A DNA stretch of 50,612 nucleotides from a virus: the IMG/VR virus record IMGVR_UViG_3300049810_001630, positions 1-50,612 of that record; one strand, written 5' to 3'. Under the pieces are notes generated by a model. It saw only the letters and a program-made list of their open reading frames with translations, was not told where the DNA came from and searched no databases. The position numbers were made by a program, and so were the translations under genes. Below, one piece after another: positions 45,017-50,612 of the stretch (position 1 is the first letter of the stretch; each line of letters starts with the position of its first letter).

Positions 45017-46149
45017 TATAGTTCTAAAAATTTACCAGTTATACCAAATTCATCACCACTTTCGAGTATATAACCCAATTCAGTTGCAGTTGCAACTAGT
45101 CTGCCATCACCATCTAGGGAACCTGTTCCAAAGTTAAACGTAATTTCATTTGAAGTTTTCTGAGATGTATAATTATACTTGTTATATGGTATAAGCACAC
45201 CATTAATATAAACTCTAAACCAATCATCTACATCAAATACCCCAACAAGTTGAGGTGGAAGTACTGGTAATTCTACATTAGTTAATTTTACGGAATCTGC
45301 ATCTATAAAAGTTGCATCTTGACTTCCTCTGATTGACATGAAATCAATTACATCAGCATATTCAGAATCTAATGATTGTTGTCCCATATTTAGAGATTTT
45401 CCTGTTAAATCAGTTTCCGTACCGAAAACAACCTTTTTAGGTCCTATTACTTTTTTATGAGTACTTTCATTATCAAATTGTTCTGGTAAAAGATATGCAT
45501 TAACCATCATTGTGAATGTTGTACGAACAATTCGTTGTGTTCCTTCACCAACTTCAGTTGTATTATCAAATGAATCTATTTTTGTTCTAAATTTAAATCC
45601 ACCCTTATCTCCCCAATACTCATCTGTTGCATATTGAAATGCTTCAACGATTTTATTCATGTGTTCTGTAAAATCAGTCCATATTATTACTTCATATGAT
45701 ACAGTAACATAATCAGGCATTACTATATCGTAGAAATTAACTGGTTTTTCAGTTCGAGTTATTGCAGAAAATCTATCATATCTATGTTTCTTTGAATATC
45801 GAGATACTGCTGAATAAGATACATGGCGATTCATTGTAGATGCCAAAGTATCATCTCTTGCAACAGAGTTTCTTTTAAACATTACTAATGGAATTTGAAT
45901 CATTCCATTCTTATCTCTAAGATATCCATCCTTTTGTACAGATTTCCATCTTTCGGGATTACCATATACAACAGGTATCTTTTGTTTCTCTTCAAATATT
46001 TCAACAGTAGGTAAAATAGTATCTATCATGTGTTCAGCTATTGCCATATCCACATCATATAACTTTACACCTCTCCCAGTCTCAATACTTTCTGTTTTAT
46101 ATTGAGTTGCTCTGTTCTTATTGATATTTTTTAATGGGTCTATTGCCAT
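45016..46149 (-). CDS. Tail completion/sheath stabiliser (gp15-like)
   Basis: A 377-residue protein. Residues about 40-260 follow the pattern of T4 gp15: ILPTVEIFEEKQKIPVVYGNPERWKSVQ, IQIPLVMFKRNSVARD, DIVMPDYVTVSYEVIIWTDFTEHMNKIVEAFQY, KFRTKIDSFDNTTEVGEGTQRIVRTTFTMMVNAYLLPE. gp15 caps the tail and joins it to the neck. The last 70 residues are an added beta module (WFRVYINGVLIPYNKYNYT...ITFNFG) shared with the next two genes; T4 gp15 has no such extension. It starts 2 bases after the gp14-like gene. Confidence 0.66.
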   Translation of the reverse strand: MAIDPLKNINKNRATQYKTESIETGRGVKLYDVDMAIAEHMIDTILPTVEIFEEKQKIPVVYGNPERWKSVQKDGYLRDKNGMIQIPLVMFKRNSVARDDTLASTMNRHVSYSAVSRYSKKHRYDRFSAITRTEKPVNFYDIVMPDYVTVSYEVIIWTDFTEHMNKIVEAFQYATDEYWGDKGGFKFRTKIDSFDNTTEVGEGTQRIVRTTFTMMVNAYLLPEQFDNESTHKKVIGPKKVVFGTETDLTGKSLNMGQQSLDSEYADVIDFMSIRGSQDATFIDADSVKLTNVELPVLPPQLVGVFDVDDWFRVYINGVLIPYNKYNYTSQKTSNEITFNFGTGSLDGDGRLVATATELGYILESGDEFGITGKFLEL

Positions 46150-46151
46150 AA

Positions 46152-46715
46152 TTAACTATATATCCTATCATCTATTTGTATTTGACTTCTTCTCACCATT
46201 AATGCAGATGCAATCAATACATTACTAGCATCTTCAAATGTATTTGAATTTTTATCGTATATTTCCGGTGAACCACCAATCCATTGAGGTTCTTTTACAT
46301 TATCTATTTCATAATAGATAGTATCATATAAAATTACATCACCAATCTCTGGATATCCAACATTTGTGTTTTGAATTGCTTCTGTTGGTACTAATGTACC
46401 ATTTACATCCCTAACTTTTGGAACTGCATAAGAAGTATCTCTAATTCTCTGTCTATTGAATCTAAATTCAACTAAACCTTGTTTATCTGGTCCGAATCCT
46501 TCATAAGTAACATTAATTGGCTCTCTATCTACGATTGCCATCATAGTTGCAGGTGCTCTCCATACCTTACCTAAAGATTCTCCGTATAGATTTGTTTTAG
46601 TTTCACCAACAGATACCTTAAACAAGGTTACCGCTTGCTCTACAACATAATCCACCACTTCTTCTGAAATAGTTTTTATGAAATCCAAATCTCGTGAGTT
46701 AAAAAACTTTGGCAT
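46152..46715 (-). CDS. Neck protein (gp14-like)
   Basis: A 187-residue protein between gp13-like and gp15-like genes, as in T4-type genomes. It has VTYEGFGPDKQGLVEFRFNRQRIRD followed by PEIGDVILYDTIYYEIDNVKEPQ, which matches the gp14 pattern in which an F.F.R.R strand is followed by P..GD.I......FEI..V. It is shorter than T4 gp14 (256 residues). It starts 4 bases after gp13-like. The call relies partly on position. Confidence 0.6.
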   Translation of the reverse strand: MPKFFNSRDLDFIKTISEEVVDYVVEQAVTLFKVSVGETKTNLYGESLGKVWRAPATMMAIVDREPINVTYEGFGPDKQGLVEFRFNRQRIRDTSYAVPKVRDVNGTLVPTEAIQNTNVGYPEIGDVILYDTIYYEIDNVKEPQWIGGSPEIYDKNSNTFEDASNVLIASALMVRRSQIQIDDRIYS

Positions 46716-46719
46716 AACG

Positions 46720-47871
46720 TTATCCTACATAAATATTTAAAGGAACACGAGTCATTACTTGTTGTTGTTGTTCAACCATAGCTGCTTCGTTCTCCATTCG
46801 TACTTTTTTACTAACCGCATCAAGATTTTCTCTTAATTGTTCAATTAATGCATCTTTTTCTGTTTGAGCTTCAGCTCTAAGTGCTGCACCATCTAAAGAA
46901 ACTTCAGAACCAGGAATAGGAACTGTATTATATTTCTCTCTAACTGCACCTAATATCTCTTTTGCTAAAGCAAGTGTATATTTTCTAATCCATTGTCTAC
47001 CAACATCATTAATTTTAGTGTATTTAGCAAAATCATATCCTACATTTGAATAATCAGATACTACATCAGGTAATATAATAGTATTGTTTTCTCTTCTATC
47101 TTTTACAACTTGATATTCAAACCATAACTTGTATTCGGATGCTGGTTTTGGTAAAATTGTTATCTTATTATTTACGATATTAAAAGAGTGTGCAGATTTT
47201 CTAATCTGGTCATTGAATTCAATCTGTTGAATTCTTAACATATCTTCATAAATCGGCATCATAATAAATTGTGCTGCTGGTGAGAATGAACCAAATCCAA
47301 ATTCATCAACTAAGTTAAGAGTTCCTTGTCCACTTACTGAATAAGGGTCAAAGAATCTTTGTATAGCTGGTGAAGATTCGTAATAAACTGTTGTTACATC
47401 AATTCTTTCATTACTTTCAGAAGCATCACCCCATAAAGATTGTAAATCATATGATTGTGTACCAGGACCTACATCTATATATCCTTTTTTGATATCTGCT
47501 CTACCACCAACGTTAGCAAGGTTACCATATCCTTCTGCTATTGTTACGATATTATTTATTTCCGAACCATTTACTGATTTACCTTGGTAGTTGGAACCCG
47601 TTGTTTGTCCTTCAAGAGCTCCTAAGTTATTTCTTATATTAAATTGATTTACTTGTGCAGAATACTCAGATACTGCTTCTTCAAATACAGCAAAAAAGTT
47701 TTCTCCTTGTAATTCTATATCAATAATAGGATATCCTAATCTTTTTGCACACCATGATGCAACTTTAGGTGCATCTGATTGAAATGCAGCATCTGTATCA
47801 TAAATTCCAAATGGAGTTGATGAACCTGATGTAAAGGTGGATGTTCCTGTCCAAATTCTTGCTTGAGACAT
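46720..47871 (-). CDS. Neck protein (gp13-like)
   Basis: A 383-residue protein whose C-terminal third matches T4-type gp13: RQWIRKYTLALAKEILGAVREKYNTVPIPGSEVSLDGAALRAEAQTEKDALIEQLRENLD. gp13 forms the neck between portal and tail. The middle carries SFNIVNNKITILPKPASEYKLWFEYQVVKDRR, also conserved in this family. It follows the capsid terminator and has its own late box 33 bases upstream. Confidence 0.85.
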   Translation of the reverse strand: MSQARIWTGTSTFTSGSSTPFGIYDTDAAFQSDAPKVASWCAKRLGYPIIDIELQGENFFAVFEEAVSEYSAQVNQFNIRNNLGALEGQTTGSNYQGKSVNGSEINNIVTIAEGYGNLANVGGRADIKKGYIDVGPGTQSYDLQSLWGDASESNERIDVTTVYYESSPAIQRFFDPYSVSGQGTLNLVDEFGFGSFSPAAQFIMMPIYEDMLRIQQIEFNDQIRKSAHSFNIVNNKITILPKPASEYKLWFEYQVVKDRRENNTIILPDVVSDYSNVGYDFAKYTKINDVGRQWIRKYTLALAKEILGAVREKYNTVPIPGSEVSLDGAALRAEAQTEKDALIEQLRENLDAVSKKVRMENEAAMVEQQQQVMTRVPLNIYVG

Positions 47872-47904
47872 ATATTTTATTCCTTAGTTATACAATTATA
47901 CTCT

Positions 47905-47912
47905 TATAAATA
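47905..47912 (-). promoter_or_regulatory. Late-type promoter box TATTTATA before the neck genes
   Basis: TTATATTTATAAGAG on the coding strand, 33 bases before the gp13-like ATG and just after the capsid terminator. Confidence 0.58.
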
Positions 47913-47941
47913 TAAAATAAACGAAAAGGAGGGTATAATAT

Positions 47942-47976
47942 AAAAAAAGAGGGAAACCTTTTCAGGAATCCCTCTT
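47942..47976 (-). terminator. Rho-independent terminator after the major capsid gene
   Basis: Coding strand AAGAGGGA/TCCCTCTT, 8-base stem with an inner CCT/AGG pairing, followed by seven T. It lies 50 bases after the capsid stop. Confidence 0.82.
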
Positions 47977-48026
47977 AAATTATTGATACTCTATTAGAAT
48001 ATCTAAGTTTAAAACTTAATTAACGA

Positions 48027-49619
48027 TTATACGTTAGCTAAATCTTTTACATAGATTTTTCCGTAGAATTCAGGTCTAACCATTTTCTTAGCGTATCTCG
48101 TCATAACTCCTCTTCTTGGAGTGAAGTTAGTCGGGTCATACACTAAAGGTGTCATGATTAATGGTACATACGGTGCATAAACAGCTCCAGTTTCAAGGAA
48201 ATTACTTCCTTTAAATCCTAACAAGATTTCGTTTGAAGTCATGTAAGGGTTTTTGTAAACTGTGTATCTGTTTGCAATAGAACCAACAGTAGTTACACCA
48301 GCTGCGAAAGATGAAGCATCTTTATCAGCAGATACAGTAAATCCTGGGATAGATTCTAAAATAGTACATACGTCTGGAGAAGCAACAACGAAGTTTGCTC
48401 CACCTCTAAGTGTTAATTGGTGAATCTTGTTAGAAACTTTGTTAAGTTTCGCTCCAAGAGTCTGGAACCAAGAGTTCTTAGTATAAGCAGCTGAATTAGT
48501 TCCAGCAACCCATGCACCAGTTGAAGAGTTATACTCCTCACCTAAAGATACAGACCAGTATTCAGTAGTTAAAGCGTTAGCTTTTAACATATCAAGGATT
48601 TCAAGGTCAATCTCTAATGAGATGTACTCTGATAACATTGAAGTTAATTCAGCTTCAGCATCAATACTGTGGTATGCATTTAAATCTTGTGCTAATTCAG
48701 GTGTCCATACAGCCTTTAGTTTTCTAGTCTTAGCAACAATTGCTTCAGACTTTAATTCTAAATCAACTTCAGGAATACCAACATCAGCTCCAGTTTTATC
48801 TTCAAAATCACCTCTGTTTTCAGCAATTGGCTGTTGAGAATGTTTTACAGTAAGAGCATCTACGAAATCCTTACCATCTCCACCTTTTGCGAAAAATTCG
48901 ATGTTTGCACCATTTACTTTAGAGTAAGCTGGGTAAAAAGCATCTGCCGCTGAGAAATCAGAAGCTGAAATATAGAAACTTCTTACAGCATCTAAATCAG
49001 GTCTTACTAATCCTGCATGAGCGATTACAACTTTTTGAATCTCGTTATCAGCAACTGATGCAGATAATGCAGAATCATATTGTACGTCTGCCCATGAAGC
49101 AGTTGTAGCAGTTACAGAACCAGCAGCGATATCAATAGATACATCGTTTGCAGAGTATCCAAATCTACCTTCACCATATAAACCATTTACAGCTGAATCA
49201 GTTGAACCTAAGTCAGCTCCAGTACCACCAAAAAGTGAATTACCACTAAATCCAGGATTACCTGGTTGAGCAGTACCATACTTAAAGTCTAAATAAAAGA
49301 TTAGACCAGAAGGAAGGTTCATTGGTTGTACACTAACGAATTCTTTCGATGCAATTTCACCGAAGATACGTCTTACTAATGGAAGGGCTACCCCACTCCA
49401 TTCTTCACTACCAGCTGATGTACCAGTTGCAGTGGATTCGTCAAGCAATTGTTTTGCTTGGTTTTCTAACAATACAGAAATCTGTGATTGTTCTCTTTCT
49501 CCTAAACCTTCTAAAAGTCCAGTTTGTTCCCATTTTCCTTTAAGCTCTCTTGTTTCAGCAAGCATAACTGATTGTGGGTTCTTTCCTTCCATTAGTTTAG
49601 ATAAATCAAAATTTGCCAT
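48027..49619 (-). CDS. Major capsid protein (gp23-like)
   Basis: A 530-residue T4-type major capsid protein. Key phrases are KWEQTGLLEGL, ISVLLENQAKQLLDE, VALPLVRRIFGEIASKEFVSVQPMNLPSGLIFYLDFKYG near residues 78-115, VKTRKLKAVWTPELAQDL-type (IVAKTRKLKAVWTPELAQDLNAYHSID), and C-terminal PLVYDPTNFTPRRGVMTRYAKKMVRPEFYGKIYVKDL. Length is close to T4 gp23 (521). The N-terminal part is probably removed by the prohead protease, which is not in this window. AAGGAG upstream, scaffold gene 28 bases before it, terminator after it. Confidence 0.96.
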   Translation of the reverse strand: MANFDLSKLMEGKNPQSVMLAETRELKGKWEQTGLLEGLGEREQSQISVLLENQAKQLLDESTATGTSAGSEEWSGVALPLVRRIFGEIASKEFVSVQPMNLPSGLIFYLDFKYGTAQPGNPGFSGNSLFGGTGADLGSTDSAVNGLYGEGRFGYSANDVSIDIAAGSVTATTASWADVQYDSALSASVADNEIQKVVIAHAGLVRPDLDAVRSFYISASDFSAADAFYPAYSKVNGANIEFFAKGGDGKDFVDALTVKHSQQPIAENRGDFEDKTGADVGIPEVDLELKSEAIVAKTRKLKAVWTPELAQDLNAYHSIDAEAELTSMLSEYISLEIDLEILDMLKANALTTEYWSVSLGEEYNSSTGAWVAGTNSAAYTKNSWFQTLGAKLNKVSNKIHQLTLRGGANFVVASPDVCTILESIPGFTVSADKDASSFAAGVTTVGSIANRYTVYKNPYMTSNEILLGFKGSNFLETGAVYAPYVPLIMTPLVYDPTNFTPRRGVMTRYAKKMVRPEFYGKIYVKDLANV

Positions 49620-49647
49620 TTTTATTTTCTCCTTAAATGTTTGTTAA

Positions 49648-50612
49648 TTAATTAATGTTAGCAAGTTTCTTAAATCTATCCGCCATCGTGTTAGTTGATT
49701 CAGCTATTACTTCTTTCGAAGGAGCAGTTGATGCAACTGATTTAGATGCGAATGATTCATTAATCTTACTTGATTTTACTTTTTTCTTAGTTCCATTAAA
49801 CTTAAATGATTCAGCTAATGTGCTAAATACAAGTTTAACTTCTCTAACGTTACCTGTTCTATCTAATGTTTCAACAACTTTCATTTTCTGGTCGTTAGTT
49901 AAATCATAAGAACGGAACAATTTGTTTGTATAAAGTAATTTTGCGTTAAGCAAGTTTACTTCATTGATAGTAGATTTAAGTTCCTTGATTGTACTCATTG
50001 CTTCTTCTAGTTCAGCTTGAGCTTCTTCAAGTTCGTTAGTTTCCTCTACAACTTCTTCAGAAACTTCTTCATCAGATTCATCTTCTTCACCATATCCCAT
50101 TTCTTTTAGGATTTCGTTTAAGTCGATGTCTTCATCTAAGTCTTCTTCTTCAGTTTCTTCAACTGCTTCAGCTTCTTCTTCACCTTCTTCTGCAATTTCC
50201 TCTTCTTCAGATTCTTCACCTTCATTGTGGTGTTCTTCTTCGTGAGATTCGATTTCATCAGATGCGATATCAGATACTTCTTCAGCTTCTTCATCATCAA
50301 GTTCTTCTTCAAGTTCTTTAATGATTGATTCTAAATCAAGTTCATCTTCATCAGATTCTTCTTCAGATTCCATAGTTTCTTCTACTTCTTCTTCTTCAGC
50401 TTCTTCTTCAGATTCTTCTTCTTCAGATACTTCTTCAGCTTCTTCAGATTCTTCTTCTTCAGATACTTCTTCAGCTTCTTCAGATGATTCTTCTTCTTCT
50501 GTTACAGTTTCTTCTACTTCAGATACTTCTTCTTCAGATACAGTTTCAGTTGATTCTTCAACTTCTTCTTTATCTTCGTTTTCAGTTACTTCAGCTTCTT
50601 CTACTACTTCGT
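49648..50612 (-). CDS. Prohead core scaffold (gp22-like), 5' end outside the window
   Basis: The frame is open to the window edge, so at least 320 residues are encoded and the start is not visible; an internal ATG at 50373 is probably not the real start. The C-terminal 120 residues match gp22 scaffolds: AQAELEEAMSTIKELKSTINEVNLLNAKLLYTNKLFRSYDLTNDQKMKVVETLDRTGNVREVKLVFSTLAESFK. Before it lie about 200 residues made almost only of Glu, Ser, Ala, Val and Asp, with a repeated 12-residue unit (SEEEESEEAEEV). The scaffold guides capsid assembly and is degraded on maturation. Position directly before gp23 is as in T4. Confidence 0.85.
   Translation of the reverse strand, partial: EVVEEAEVTENEDKEEVEESTETVSEEEVSEVEETVTEEEESSEEAEEVSEEEESEEAEEVSEEEESEEEAEEEEVEETMESEEESDEDELDLESIIKELEEELDDEEAEEVSDIASDEIESHEEEHHNEGEESEEEEIAEEGEEEAEAVEETEEEDLDEDIDLNEILKEMGYGEEDESDEEVSEEVVEETNELEEAQAELEEAMSTIKELKSTINEVNLLNAKLLYTNKLFRSYDLTNDQKMKVVETLDRTGNVREVKLVFSTLAESFKFNGTKKKVKSSKINESFASKSVASTAPSKEVIAESTNTMADRFKKLANIN
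50412..50490 (-). repeat. Tandem repeat coding the acidic scaffold segment
   Basis: About two copies of a 36-base unit encoding SEEEESEEAEEV, within a longer TTC/TTCA-rich (plus strand) low-complexity tract from about 50040 to the window end. Confidence 0.7.

Noticed and set aside
54-47912. TATAAATA on the plus strand read as classical T4 late promoters
   Set aside because: They would fire antisense to every gene. The consistent 18-42 base spacing to start codons on the minus strand favours reading the reverse complement as the functional box.

Overview
The window is a virion-gene and accessory segment of a large, AT-rich, T4-type contractile-tailed phage (myovirus). All supported genes lie on the minus strand, so transcription runs from high to low coordinates. 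The T4-like identity rests on a gp23-type major capsid protein beside a gp22-type scaffold, gp13/gp14/gp15-like neck proteins, gp18 sheath, gp19 tube, a gp26-type baseplate/assembly protein, a tape measure and a LysM (gp53-type) baseplate protein. The host is probably a Bacteroidota bacterium. This is inferred from promoters in the early-type region that match the Bacteroidota pattern TTTG-N20-TAnnTTTG, and from most genes lacking a Shine-Dalgarno (SD) sequence.

Layout in the order of transcription: (1) 50612-44325: scaffold (cut by the window edge), capsid, neck and tail-completion proteins, then two small proteins. (2) 44323-20831: a fibre/adhesin island of more than 23 kb. It holds six repeat-rich fibre proteins of 196 to 2178 residues, two of them ending in an S74 self-cleaving chaperone. 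It also holds a GT4-like glycosyltransferase and an adhesin carrying a Hint (intein-like) domain. (3) 20751-7578: a small coiled-coil protein, sheath, tube, a pair of overlapping ORFs in the tail-chaperone position, tape measure and baseplate genes. (4) 7545-4738: a PhyH-type dioxygenase, then a structured untranslated region and six small early-type genes, including a mini SWIM zinc-finger protein. (5) 4691-719: five genes with overlapping ends, namely two tiny ORFs, a reduced family A DNA polymerase-like protein, and two paralogous glycosyltransferase-like proteins. (6) 682-1: a lipoprotein nuclease of the DNA/RNA non-specific endonuclease family, then the start of one more gene.

Two promoter classes appear to organise expression. 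Host-like promoters (-33 and -7 boxes, some with an upstream GTGTTAAAA box) sit in front of the small genes and the polymerase/glycosyltransferase operon. A different AT-only box, TATTTATA on the coding strand with no -33 element, lies 18 to 42 bases upstream of many virion genes and the nuclease, and looks like the late promoter of this phage. Several hairpin-plus-T-run terminators close virion transcription units.

The most interesting candidates are: the polymerase/glycosyltransferase operon, whose polymerase has almost no thumb and a histidine at the steric-gate position; the late-promoter motif; the multi-hairpin RNA at 6541-6692; the probable frameshift at a T7 run before the tape measure; the Hint-domain adhesin; and the dioxygenase whose metal-binding Asp is Asn. 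There is no gene-free stretch longer than about 300 bases.
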